Source: Methylobacterium oryzihabitans | GTDB taxonomy: Bacteria; Pseudomonadota; Alphaproteobacteria; Rhizobiales; Beijerinckiaceae | NCBI RefSeq assembly: GCF_004004555.2 | Contig: NZ_SACP01000020.1 | Location: 41,275-105,274 of the forward strand | Length of the DNA: 64,000 nucleotides | Direction: 5' to 3' | In this document: positions 52,617 to 61,412 of the stretch, piece by piece | Layout: every line of letters starts with the position of its first letter | How positions within the stretch are numbered: position 1 is the stretch's first letter | Made by a program: the position numbers and the translations under genes | Notes under the pieces: generated by a model | What the model was told of the DNA's origin: nothing | What the model saw: the letters and a program-made list of their open reading frames with translations, nothing else | Databases searched by the model: none

Positions 52617-54565
52617 GCCGCGTCCTCCGTCGTCAGGGTGATGAGCCGGGCGCCCTCGGCGACCTGCTGGCCAGCCTCGGCCGCGACCTCGGCGACGGTG
52701 CCGTCCGCCGGGGCGGTGAGCGCGTGCTCCATCTTCATCGCCTCGACGATGGCGAGGCGCTGCCCGCGCACGACGGCGTCGCCGGGGTGCACCAGCACCG
52801 CGACGAGGCGGCCGTGCATCGGCGCCTTCACGACGCCGCCGGTCTCGCCGATGTGGTCGAGATCGACCGCGAACGGGTCCGGCGGCTCGACCGCGACCTG
52901 ACGCCCGCCGGAGACGGCGAGCACCCCGCGCCCGGCCGCGACGAGCCGCACCGGGCCACGCCGGCCGCCCTCCCCGAACCCGACCTCGAGCGTGCCGCCG
53001 GGCCAGGACAGGACCGCCTCGTGCCGCTCGCCCTCGACCGTCACCGGCCAGGACTGGCTCCGGGGGGCGCCGAGCTGGAAGGCGTCGCCGGCATCCCACG
53101 GCGAGGCCGGCCCTGAGCCCGTCGGCCGCTCGCGGGCGACGAGGTGGGCGACCGCCGCGCGCACCGCGGCCGGGTCGGGCGTCGTGCCGCCGGTCAGCGC
53201 GTCGAGGTGGCGGTCGATGAAGCCGGTGTCGAAGCGGCCGGCGCGGAAGTCTTCCGCCTCGGCCAGCGCCTTGAGGAACGCCACGTTGGTCTTCGGACCG
53301 GCGACCAGCGTGCGGCCGAGCGCCCCGGCGAGGCGGTCGAGAGCCTCGTCGCGGGTGGCGCCGTGGGCGATCACCTTGGCGATCATCGGGTCGTAGAACG
53401 GCGTCACCGCGCCGCCCTCGCGCACCCCGGTATCGACCCGGATTCCCTCGCCCTCGGGCAGGTCGAGAGCGCGCAGGCGCCCGGTCGAGGGCAGGAAACC
53501 CGCCGCCGGGTCCTCGGCGTAGAGCCGCGCCTCGACGGCGTGGCCGTGGATCGCGATCGCGTCCTGGGTCAGCGGCAGCGCCTCGCCCGAGGCGACGCGG
53601 AACTGCCACTCGACGAGGTCCTGCCCGGTGATCGCCTCCGTCACCGGGTGCTCGACCTGGAGCCGGGTGTTCATCTCCATGAACCAGAACCCGTCGGCGC
53701 GCAGGCCCTCGCGGCCGTCGGCGATGAACTCGACCGTGCCGGCGCCGACATAGCCGACCGCCTTGGCGGCCTCGACCGCGGCGCGGCCCATGGCGGCGCG
53801 GACGGTGTCGGGCATGCCGGGAGCCGGGGCCTCCTCGATCACCTTCTGGTGGCGGCGCTGGAGCGAGCAGTCGCGCTCGAACAGGTGGACGGCGTTGCCG
53901 TGCGCATCGCAAAACACCTGGATCTCGACGTGGCGCGGGGAGAGCACGTACTTCTCCACCAGCACTCGCGGGTCGCCGAAAGATCCTTGCGCCTCGCGCT
54001 GCGCGCCTTCGAGGGCGTTCGCAAAGTCCTCGGGGCGCTCGACCCGGCGCATGCCCTTGCCGCCGCCGCCCGCCACCGCCTTGATGAGGACCGGGTAGCC
54101 GATCTCGGCCGCCTGCCCGGCGAGGAAGTCCGGCTCCTGGCGGGCGCCGTGATAGCCCGGCACCACCGGCACGCCGGCCCCGGCGACGAGCGCCTTGGCG
54201 GCATCCTTCAGCCCCATGGCGCGGATGGCGGAGGCCGGCGGGCCGACGAAGACGATGCCGGCTGCCGCGCAGGCGTCGGCGAAGTCCGGCCGCTCCGACA
54301 GGAAGCCGTAGCCCGGATGGATGCAGTCGGCACCGGTGCGCGTCGCGACGTCGAGGATGCGCTCGACCCGCAGGTACGAGTCGGCAGCCGGCGCCGGTCC
54401 GATCGGGTGGGCCTCGTCGGCGAGCGCGACGTGGAGCGCGTCGCGGTCGGCCTCGGAGAAGACCGCGATGGTGCGCAGCCCGAGGCGGCGGGCGGTGCGG
54501 ATCACCCGGCAGGCGATCTCGCCGCGGTTGGCGATGAGGACGGAGGAGAGGCGACGGGCGGTCAT
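52613..54565 (-). CDS. mccA: Acyl-CoA carboxylase biotin-containing alpha subunit (methylcrotonyl-CoA carboxylase type)
   Basis: 650 residues. The biotin carboxylase domain begins VLIANRGEIACRVIRTARRL, with GGGGKGMRRV as the ATP-grasp glycine loop and EMNTRLQVEHPVTE as the catalytic stretch. A linker (about 460-570) is followed by the biotinyl domain with the lysine in VEAMKMEHAL. With the beta subunit it carboxylates 3-methylcrotonyl-CoA in leucine breakdown. It is separated from mccB by a 208-bp repeat. Confidence 0.93.
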   Translation of the reverse strand: MTARRLSSVLIANRGEIACRVIRTARRLGLRTIAVFSEADRDALHVALADEAHPIGPAPAADSYLRVERILDVATRTGADCIHPGYGFLSERPDFADACAAAGIVFVGPPASAIRAMGLKDAAKALVAGAGVPVVPGYHGARQEPDFLAGQAAEIGYPVLIKAVAGGGGKGMRRVERPEDFANALEGAQREAQGSFGDPRVLVEKYVLSPRHVEIQVFCDAHGNAVHLFERDCSLQRRHQKVIEEAPAPGMPDTVRAAMGRAAVEAAKAVGYVGAGTVEFIADGREGLRADGFWFMEMNTRLQVEHPVTEAITGQDLVEWQFRVASGEALPLTQDAIAIHGHAVEARLYAEDPAAGFLPSTGRLRALDLPEGEGIRVDTGVREGGAVTPFYDPMIAKVIAHGATRDEALDRLAGALGRTLVAGPKTNVAFLKALAEAEDFRAGRFDTGFIDRHLDALTGGTTPDPAAVRAAVAHLVARERPTGSGPASPWDAGDAFQLGAPRSQSWPVTVEGERHEAVLSWPGGTLEVGFGEGGRRGPVRLVAAGRGVLAVSGGRQVAVEPPDPFAVDLDHIGETGGVVKAPMHGRLVAVLVHPGDAVVRGQRLAIVEAMKMEHALTAPADGTVAEVAAEAGQQVAEGARLITLTTEDAA

Positions 54566-54615
54566 CGGGTCCCTTCGCGGTGCGGCGGGGCGGGATACGG
54601 AACGGGCGCGGGGAA

Positions 54616-54766
54616 CCCCTCTCCCGAATGGGAGTGGGGCAGGGGTGAGGGTGGAGACGGTCCCGGAAGAAGCTCAAGGATCGAGCTGCGCAGCTCGACG
54701 GTTCAGGTTCATTACGGAAACCGCGCCACCCTCACCCCCAACCCCTCTCCCACCCGGGAGAGGGGG
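54616..54766. repeat. Inverted-repeat element (type 2) between mccB and mccA
   Basis: Left arm 54616-54654 and right arm 54726-54766 carry complementary CCCCTCTCCC/GGGAGAGGGG and GGGGTGAGGGTGG/CCACCCTCACCCC blocks. The centre holds a perfect 18-bp palindrome TCGAGCTGCGCAGCTCGA (54681-54698). The element sits within an operon rather than at its end. Confidence 0.72.
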
Positions 54767-54773
54767 GATCGTG

Positions 54774-56381
54774 TCACATCCGGAACAGGCCGAACTTCGT
54801 CTCCGGCACCGGCGCGTTGAGGCAGGCGGAGAGCGACAGCGCGAGCACCCGGCGGGTCTCTTCGGGCAGGATGATGCCGTCGTCCCACAGCCGGGCGGTG
54901 GCGTAGTAGGGCGAGCCCTCCTCCTCGAACCCGGCGCGGATCGGCGCCTTGAACGCCTCCTCCTCGTCCGGGCTCCAGGCACCGCCGCCGGCCTCGATGT
55001 TGTCGCGCTTGACGGTGGCGAGCACGCTCGCCGCCTGCTCGGCGCCCATCACCGAGATGCGCGAGTTCGGCCACGCGAACAGGAAGCGCGGCGAATAGGC
55101 CCGGCCGCACATGCCGTAATTGCCCGCCCCGTAGGAGCCGCCGACGATCACGGTGAGCTTCGGCACCGCGGCGGTGGCGACCGCCGTGACCAGCTTGGCG
55201 CCGTTCTTGGCGATGCCGCCGGCCTCGACCTCGCGCCCGACCATGAAGCCGGAGATGTTCTGGAGAAAGACCAGCGGGATGCGGCGCTGGCAGCACAGCT
55301 CGATGAAGTGCGCCCCTTTCAGCGCGCTCTCCGAGTACAGGATGCCGTTGTTGGCCAGGATCCCGACCGGCATGCCGTGCAGCCGGGCGAAACCGGTGAC
55401 CAGCGTGGTGCCGTAGAGCCGCTTGAACTCGTCGAACTCCGAGCCGTCGACGAGGCGGGCGATGACCTCGCGGGCGTCGTACTGCTTGCGCAGGTCGGTC
55501 GGCACGATCGCGTCGAGGTCGTCGACAGCGTAGGCCGGATCGAGGGCCTCCGCGATGTCGAGGTCGGGCGCCTTGACGGTGTTGAGGGTGCCGACGATGC
55601 GGCGCAGGATCGCGAGCGCGTGGGGATCGTCGGTGGCGTAGTGGTCGGCGACGCCCGAGAGCCGGGCGTGGACGTCGGCACCGCCGAGATCCTCGGCCGT
55701 CACCACCTCGCCGGTCGCCGCCTTCACGAGCGGCGGGCCGCCGAGGAAGATCGTGCCCTGGCGGCGCACGATCACGCTCTCGTCGGACATCGCCGGCACG
55801 TAGGCGCCGCCGGCCGTGCAGGAGCCCATCACGCAGGCGATCTGCGGGATGCCGGCGGCCGACATCTGCGCCTGGTTGTAGAAGATCCGGCCGAAATGCT
55901 CGCGGTCGGGAAACACCTCGGTCTGCTGCGGCAGGTTGGCGCCGCCGGAATCGACGAGGTAGAGGCAGGGCAGGCGGTTCTGGAGCGCGATCTCCTGCGC
56001 CCGCAGGTGCTTCTTGACCGTCAGCGGGTAGTAGGTGCCGCCCTTGATGGTGGCGTCGTTGCAGACGATCATCACCTCGCGGCCGGCGACCCGGCCGATG
56101 CCGGCGATGACGCCGGCGGCGTGGATGTCGCCGCCGTAGAGGTCGAGGGCGGCGAGCCCCCCGATCTCCAGGAACGGCGAGCCCGGATCGAGCAGCCGCA
56201 GCACCCGGTCGCGGGGCAGCAGCTTGCCGCGGGCGACGTGGCGCTCGCGGGACCGCGGCGGGCCGCCGGCCGCCGCGGCGGCGCGGCGCTCCTGCAACTG
56301 GCCGCGCAGGTCGGCCCAGGCGGCGCGGTTCTGCGCCGCCGCCTCGGAGGCGAGGTCGGCGCTGGTGGGGATGACCGGCAT
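54774..56381 (-). CDS. mccB: Methylcrotonyl-CoA carboxylase carboxyltransferase beta subunit
   Basis: 535 residues. GRVAGREVMIVCNDATIKGG, MGSCTAGGAYVPAMSDESVI, TGEVVTAEDLGGADVHARLS and NNGILYSESALKGAHFIELC are typical of LiuB/MccB and separate it from propionyl-CoA carboxylase. It transfers carboxyl from biotin to 3-methylcrotonyl-CoA. It starts 8 bp behind ivd. Confidence 0.95.
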   Translation of the reverse strand: MPVIPTSADLASEAAAQNRAAWADLRGQLQERRAAAAAGGPPRSRERHVARGKLLPRDRVLRLLDPGSPFLEIGGLAALDLYGGDIHAAGVIAGIGRVAGREVMIVCNDATIKGGTYYPLTVKKHLRAQEIALQNRLPCLYLVDSGGANLPQQTEVFPDREHFGRIFYNQAQMSAAGIPQIACVMGSCTAGGAYVPAMSDESVIVRRQGTIFLGGPPLVKAATGEVVTAEDLGGADVHARLSGVADHYATDDPHALAILRRIVGTLNTVKAPDLDIAEALDPAYAVDDLDAIVPTDLRKQYDAREVIARLVDGSEFDEFKRLYGTTLVTGFARLHGMPVGILANNGILYSESALKGAHFIELCCQRRIPLVFLQNISGFMVGREVEAGGIAKNGAKLVTAVATAAVPKLTVIVGGSYGAGNYGMCGRAYSPRFLFAWPNSRISVMGAEQAASVLATVKRDNIEAGGGAWSPDEEEAFKAPIRAGFEEEGSPYYATARLWDDGIILPEETRRVLALSLSACLNAPVPETKFGLFRM

Positions 56382-56389
56382 CGGGCGCC

Positions 56390-57562
56390 TCAGGCCGACT
56401 TGTTGAAGAGTTCGCGGCCGATCAGCATCCGTCGGATCTCGCTGGTGCCGGCGCCGATCTCGTAGAGCTTGGCGTCGCGCAGGAGCCGCCCGGTCGGGTA
56501 GTCGTTGATGTAGCCGTTGCCGCCGAGGAGCTGGATCGCGTCGAGGGCGCACTGCGTCGCCCGCTCGGCGGCGTAGAGGATCGCGCCGGCGGCGTCCTCG
56601 CGGGTGGTCTCGCCGCGGTCGCAGGCTTGCGCCACCGCGTAGACGTAGGCCTTGGCGGCGTTGGTCGCGACGTACATGTCGGCGAGCTTGCCCTGGACGA
56701 GCTGGAACTCGCCGATCGACTGGCCGAACTGCTTGCGCTCGTGGACGTAGGGCATCACCACGTCGAGGCAGGCCTGCATGATGCCGAGCGGCCCGGCCGC
56801 CAGCACCGCGCGCTCGTAGTCGAGCCCCGACATCAGCACGTTGACGCCGCGCCCGACCTCGCCGAGCACGTTCTCCTCCGCCACCTCGCACTCCTCGAAC
56901 ACCAGCTCGCAGGTGTCCGAGCCGCGCATGCCGAGCTTGTCGAGCTTCTGGGCGGTGGAAAAGCCCTTCTGGCCCTTCTCGATGATGAAGGCGGTGATGC
57001 CCCGCGGTCCCGCCGCCGGGTCGGTCTTGGCGTAGACCACCAGGGTCTCGGCGACCGGGCCGTTGGTGATCCACATCTTCGAGCCGGTCAGCACGTAGCG
57101 GTCGCCGCGCTTCTCGGCCTTGGTCCGCATCGACACCACGTCCGATCCCGAGCCCGGCTCCGACATCGCCAAGGCGCCGACGTGCTCGCCGGAGATGAGT
57201 TTCGGCAGGTATTTCCGCTTCTGGGCGGGCGAGCCGTTGCGGCGGAGCTGGTTGACGCATAAATTCGAGTGCGCGCCGTAGGACAGCCCGACCGAGGCCG
57301 AGGCCCGCGACACCTCCTCCATCGCCACGCAATGCTCGAGGTAGCCGAGGCCGAGCCCGCCATACTCTTCCTCGACCGTGATGCCGTGCAGGCCGAGCGC
57401 GCCCATCTCCGGCCAGAGGTCGATCGGGAAGGTGTTGGTGCGGTCGATCTCCTCGGCCCGCGGGGCGATGCGGTCCTGGGAGAAGCTGCGCACGCTCTCC
57501 CGGATGGCCTCGGCCGTCTCGCCGAGGCCGAAATTGAACGCGCGCGCGGCGTTGGGGATCAT
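56390..57562 (-). CDS. ivd: Isovaleryl-CoA dehydrogenase
   Basis: 390 residues. LAMSEPGSGSDVVSMRTKAE and YVLTGSKMWITNGPVAETLV form the FAD domain. The catalytic Glu250 lies in SGLDYERAVLAAGPLGIMQ, the shifted position that is diagnostic of isovaleryl-CoA dehydrogenase. KLYEIGAGTSEIRRMLIGRE ends the chain. It oxidises isovaleryl-CoA to 3-methylcrotonyl-CoA in leucine catabolism and heads the operon, with GGGAGG 7 bp upstream of the start. Confidence 0.95.
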   Translation of the reverse strand: MIPNAARAFNFGLGETAEAIRESVRSFSQDRIAPRAEEIDRTNTFPIDLWPEMGALGLHGITVEEEYGGLGLGYLEHCVAMEEVSRASASVGLSYGAHSNLCVNQLRRNGSPAQKRKYLPKLISGEHVGALAMSEPGSGSDVVSMRTKAEKRGDRYVLTGSKMWITNGPVAETLVVYAKTDPAAGPRGITAFIIEKGQKGFSTAQKLDKLGMRGSDTCELVFEECEVAEENVLGEVGRGVNVLMSGLDYERAVLAAGPLGIMQACLDVVMPYVHERKQFGQSIGEFQLVQGKLADMYVATNAAKAYVYAVAQACDRGETTREDAAGAILYAAERATQCALDAIQLLGGNGYINDYPTGRLLRDAKLYEIGAGTSEIRRMLIGRELFNKSA

Positions 57563-57591
57563 GGCGTGTCCTCCCGGCGGATTTTCACCGA

Positions 57592-57620
57592 GGTATACGA
57601 ACGATTGTTTTTTAAGGCAA
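57592..57620 (-). promoter_or_regulatory. Predicted sigma70-type promoter of the leucine operon with operator-like spacer
   Basis: On the leftward strand, TTGCCT (57615-57620) and TATACC (57592-57597) are separated by exactly 17 bp. The spacer reads TAAAAAACAATCGTTCG, strikingly AT-rich for this genome and with a CGTTCG/CGAACG-like half-site as seen for TetR- or MerR-type regulators. Confidence 0.55.
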
Positions 57621-57658
57621 GGAGGGATTGTTCCTCTCGTCCGGGAGCCGGCAGAGCC

Positions 57659-58195
57659 TCAGCGGGCCGGGTTCGGCCAGGAAGACTGATCGACCGGCAG
57701 TTCGCCGTGCGGGTCGTGAACAGCGATCCGGTCGGCCGGCGTGAGATTGGCCGGAAACAGGACGAGGTTGATGCCACCCACCCGGCGCGTCGAGGGAAAC
57801 AACAAGCCGCGGCGTCCGGCAGTGATCAGATCGTCGGCCAAGGACCACGAGGGCGGAGTCCGTCGCTCGATGCGGGCGATGTATTTCCAGTCGGCATTCC
57901 AACCGCTCCATACCGCGGCCCAGGACGCGGGATCGAACCCGCTCGAGAAGTCGGCGACGTCATCGGCCCTGACCCAATAGGCCGCGAGGGTCGCGGGAGG
58001 CGCGATGGAGGCGCCCTGCCGGATCTCGGCCAGGGCCGTTTCCGGTTCCGTGCTGAGGTAGACCGCCTCGATCCCGGGACGGTTGAAGCGCCCCCCATTG
58101 ACCGCGGCACCGGCCCCGCTGAGCGGCTGGTGCGACCACCGCGGCGTGAGGAAGCGGTAGAATACCCGTTCGGTCTCGAACCGGGTGACGATCAC
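57659..58195 (-). CDS. RES-domain toxin
   Basis: 178 residues from a GTG at 58195 that overlaps the antitoxin stop by GTGA. FETERVFYRF, GGRFNRPGIEAVYLSTEPET and a conserved Ser/Glu pattern (ALAEIR) match the RES family, in which Arg, Tyr, Glu and Ser serve catalysis. Characterised members degrade NAD+ (MbcT, Res). It is paired with the Xre protein upstream. The ivd promoter begins about 40 bp behind it. Confidence 0.88.
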   Translation of the reverse strand: MIVTRFETERVFYRFLTPRWSHQPLSGAGAAVNGGRFNRPGIEAVYLSTEPETALAEIRQGASIAPPATLAAYWVRADDVADFSSGFDPASWAAVWSGWNADWKYIARIERRTPPSWSLADDLITAGRRGLLFPSTRRVGGINLVLFPANLTPADRIAVHDPHGELPVDQSSWPNPAR

Positions 58196-58593
58196 CCGGT
58201 CGCTCCATTACCGAGATCTTCGAGATAGGCCAGGACGGCCTCGAGGTGGCCGTCCGACACGAGGTCCGCCGCGGTCCTGTTGCGGTAGTCGGCGATCGGC
58301 TCGTTCATGAACCAGTACAGGGCCTTGTCGATGTCCCGGGTGAACTGGCTCGCCGCCACGATGACCTTGATCATCTCGCGCAGGCGGATCTGCAGCGCCT
58401 CCGCACCCGGATTGGTGCGCAGCGTGTTGCGGTGGACGCCGGCCATGCGGGCCAGGGTGTCCTTACTGAGCCCCAGCCGCCGCGCGAAGCGCTCCGAGGA
58501 GATATAGGGGGTTCGGGGCTCCCGAAGCTCGTCCATGAACTGCGACAGGAGGACCGTCGACCCGTCCGCCCGCAGGGCTGCGCCAGCACTCAT
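58192..58593 (-). CDS. Xre/MbcA/ParS-family antitoxin
   Basis: 133 residues with GGAGG 8 bp upstream of ATG 58593. The N-terminal HTH is FARRLGLSKDTLARMAGVHR, and the C-terminal toxin-binding domain has DKALYWFMNEPIADYRNRTA followed by ADLVSDGHLEAVLAYLEDLG, the DUF2384 form that binds RES toxins. The antitoxin-first order and 4-bp overlap are normal for this pair. Confidence 0.9.
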   Translation of the reverse strand: MSAGAALRADGSTVLLSQFMDELREPRTPYISSERFARRLGLSKDTLARMAGVHRNTLRTNPGAEALQIRLREMIKVIVAASQFTRDIDKALYWFMNEPIADYRNRTAADLVSDGHLEAVLAYLEDLGNGATG

Positions 58594-58964
58594 GCGACCG
58601 TCCTCCGCACATCACACGCATCAAATATGCACATTCCACGCACGATGCGCCAGGGCTCCTCAAGCCCGCAGCGGCGATCGATCGCCCCACAAGCCCGCAG
58701 ACGACCGCCGCCCGGCATGGTAGCGTCCTCAAAACGACCGGCGCCCAGGCCCGGACCGGGAGGACGATCGAACGATGACGCAGCCCTGCCGCGCGCGTGC
58801 CCGACGCTGCGGAACTCTGTCATCCGCACCGCGGACGCCCTCCCCGACCGGCCCGGCTCCCCGCGCGGAGCGGTAACGCACCGGATCCGGCGCGGGACGA
58901 CGGACGCGATCCGGACCGTCGCGCCCCCACACGCATTTCCTATTCGACACTCCCGGAGGCTCCC
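58594..58964. other. Divergent intergenic region of about 370 bp
   Basis: Contains the promoter of the Xre/RES pair (an AT-rich GCATATTTGATG on the leftward strand near 58620) and CGCATC/GATGCG inverted halves at 58617-58622 and 58644-58649, a possible antitoxin operator. The rest up to the hydroxylase start holds no convincing gene; CGGAGG sits 5 bp before ATG 58965. Confidence 0.5.
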
Positions 58965-61274
58965 ATGGCAGTCACCAAGTTCGGCATCGGCCAGCCGATG
59001 CGGCGGGTCGAGGACCTGCGCCTGATCACCGGCGAGGGCCGCTACGGCGACGACCACGCGCCGGAGGGCTGCCTCCACGCGGCCGTGCTGCGCAGCCCGC
59101 ACGCCCATGCGGCGTTCCGCATCACCGACCTCGACGCCGCCCGGGCGATGCCCGGCGTCCGCCTCGTGCTCGCCGCCGAGGACGTCGCGGGCCTCAACCC
59201 GATCAAGTGCCAGGCGCCGATCCCGAACGCCGACGGCAGCCAGGGCCACGTCGCCCACATTCCGGTGCTGGCCAGGGACACCGTGAAGCATGTCGGCGAC
59301 GCCGTCGCCTTCGTGGTCGCCGATACCCTGGCGCAAGCCCGCGACGCCGTCGAGGCGATCGGCGTGGACTACGACGTGCGGCCGGCGGTGGTCGGCATCC
59401 GCCACGCCCTCCAGGGCGGCGCGCCGGCGGTCTGGGACGAGGCGGCGAACAACCTCGCCTTCGACGCCCGCATGGGCGACGAGGCCGCGGTCGAGGCCGC
59501 CTTCGCCAAGGCCGACCGGGTGGTGCGGGTCGAGGTCGAGAACCAGCGCCTCGTGACGAACTACATGGAGACCCGCAGCGTGGTCGCCGAACACGACGGC
59601 GCCGGCGGGTTCACGCTCACCATCCCGAGCCAGGGCGTCCATGGCCTCCAGAAGACCATCGCGGGCGTGCTCGGCGTGGGCAAGGAGACGGTCCGCGTCG
59701 TCACCGGCGACGTCGGCGGCGGCTTCGGCACCAAGACCTTCACCTACCGCGAATATCCGCTCGCCGCCGAGGCGGCGCGCCGGCTCGGGCGGCCGGTGAA
59801 GTGGGTGTCGGAGCGCGGCGAGCACTTCCTCGCCTGCACCCAGGGGCGCGACAACCTCTCGGTCGGCGAGGTCGCCCTCGACGCCGACGGCCGCTTCCTC
59901 GCCATGCGCTTCGACGTGGTCGGCGACCTCGGCGCCTACCTGTCGCAATACGGCCCCTACATCCCGTATCTCGGCGCCACGATGCTCACCGGCGTCTACC
60001 GCACCCCGGTGATGTTCGCCCGGGTGCGCGGCGTCTACACCAACACCGTCCCGGTGGACGCCTATCGCGGCGCCGGGCGGCCGGAGGCGGCCTACCTCGT
60101 CGAGCGGCTGGTCGACCGGGCGGCGCGCGAGGCCGGGCTGTCGCAGGCGGAGATCCGCCGGCGCAACTTCATCCCGCCGGACGCGATGCCCTACACGACG
60201 CCGATCGGCGACCGCACCTACGACACCGGCGACTTCGCGGCCCATATGGGCCGCGCCGTCGAGGCGTCGGACTGGGCCGGCTTCGACGCCCGCCTCGCCG
60301 AATCCCGCGCCGCCGGCCGCCTGCGCGGCATCGGGCTCGCCACCTACATCGAGTGCACCGCCTGGGGCGAGGGCGAGGACGTGAAGGTCACCCTCGACAA
60401 GGACGGCGGCGCCACCGTCTATGTCGGCACCCAGTCGAACGGCCAGGGCCACGCCACCGCCTACGCGCAGTTCGTGGCCGAGCAGCTCGACCTGCCCCTC
60501 GACCGGATCCGGATGGTCCAGGGCGACACCGCACAGGTCGCCACCGGGGCCGGCACCGGCGGCTCGCGCTCGATCCCGGTCGGTGGCATCTCGGTCGACG
60601 CCGCCTCGAAGAACCTCGCGAAAAAACTCAAGGAGCTCGCCTCCGAGGAGCTGGAGGCCGGAATCGGCGACCTCGAGATCGCCGAGGGCGCGGTGCGGGT
60701 CGCCGGCACCGACCGGGCGATCGACTTCGCGGCGCTCGCCGCCCTGCCGCGCGCCACCGAGGCGATGCTGACCGGCAACGGCGACTTCGTGCCGCCGAGC
60801 GCCACCTACCCCAACGGCACCCACGTCGCCGAGATCGAGATCGATCCCGAGACCGGCATCACCAGCATCGCGCGCTACACCGTGTGCGACGATTTCGGCA
60901 CCACGGTGAACCCGCTCCTGCTGGCGGGCCAGGTGCATGGCGGCGTGGCGCAGGGCATCGGGCAGGCGCTGCACGAGCGCACGGTCTACGATTCCGAGGG
61001 CCAGCTCCTGACCGCGAGCTTCATGGACTACGCCATGCCGCGGGCCGCCGACGTGCCGTTCTTCCACTTCGAGACGAAGAACGTGCCCTCGACCACCAAC
61101 CCGCTCGGGATCAAGGGCGCCGGCGAGGCGGGCTCGATCGGCTCGTGCCCGGCGGTGATGAACGCGGTGGTCGATGCCCTCGACCGCGCCGTCGGGGTGC
61201 GCGACGTCGACATGCCGGCGACCCCCGCCAGCCTGTTCGCGATCCTCAACCCGACCCGCCTCGCGGCGGAGTGA
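58965..61274 (+). CDS. Xanthine dehydrogenase-family molybdopterin-binding large subunit
   Basis: 769 residues. The N-terminal part has IGQPMRRVEDLRLITGEGRY. The molybdenum domain has GDVGGGFGTKTFTYREYPLA, the AYRGAGRPEA loop and IKGAGEAGSIGSCPAVMNAV with the catalytic Glu. The AYRGAGR loop lacks the CSFR sequence of true CO dehydrogenases, so it belongs to the broad aldehyde/aromatic-hydroxylase branch. It normally needs FAD and 2Fe-2S subunits; no such genes are next to it. ATG 58965 follows CGGAGG. Confidence 0.92.
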   Translation: MAVTKFGIGQPMRRVEDLRLITGEGRYGDDHAPEGCLHAAVLRSPHAHAAFRITDLDAARAMPGVRLVLAAEDVAGLNPIKCQAPIPNADGSQGHVAHIPVLARDTVKHVGDAVAFVVADTLAQARDAVEAIGVDYDVRPAVVGIRHALQGGAPAVWDEAANNLAFDARMGDEAAVEAAFAKADRVVRVEVENQRLVTNYMETRSVVAEHDGAGGFTLTIPSQGVHGLQKTIAGVLGVGKETVRVVTGDVGGGFGTKTFTYREYPLAAEAARRLGRPVKWVSERGEHFLACTQGRDNLSVGEVALDADGRFLAMRFDVVGDLGAYLSQYGPYIPYLGATMLTGVYRTPVMFARVRGVYTNTVPVDAYRGAGRPEAAYLVERLVDRAAREAGLSQAEIRRRNFIPPDAMPYTTPIGDRTYDTGDFAAHMGRAVEASDWAGFDARLAESRAAGRLRGIGLATYIECTAWGEGEDVKVTLDKDGGATVYVGTQSNGQGHATAYAQFVAEQLDLPLDRIRMVQGDTAQVATGAGTGGSRSIPVGGISVDAASKNLAKKLKELASEELEAGIGDLEIAEGAVRVAGTDRAIDFAALAALPRATEAMLTGNGDFVPPSATYPNGTHVAEIEIDPETGITSIARYTVCDDFGTTVNPLLLAGQVHGGVAQGIGQALHERTVYDSEGQLLTASFMDYAMPRAADVPFFHFETKNVPSTTNPLGIKGAGEAGSIGSCPAVMNAVVDALDRAVGVRDVDMPATPASLFAILNPTRLAAE

Positions 61275-61412
61275 GGCCCCGGGGGACCCGCCGGGGATGC
61301 GTCCCCGGCATGGCCCCCGCGCCCCGGTCCTGCTGGCCCGGGCGCCGGGATGCTCTACCGTGCGGCCGCGGCGCCGCCCGAGACCGGGCGCCCGGCCGCG
61401 GAGGCCCGCCCG

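Noticed and set aside
58775..58876. A 33-codon rightward frame with GGGAGG upstream in the gap before the hydroxylase gene
   Set aside because: The translation is Arg/Pro/Ser-rich without any structural pattern and the spacing to the ribosome-binding site is long. I found nothing else in its favour.
58965..61274. Calling the molybdenum hydroxylase a carbon monoxide dehydrogenase large subunit
   Set aside because: The active-site loop reads AYRGAGR and lacks the Cys-containing CSFR motif of CO-oxidising form I enzymes, and no coxM or coxS gene adjoins.
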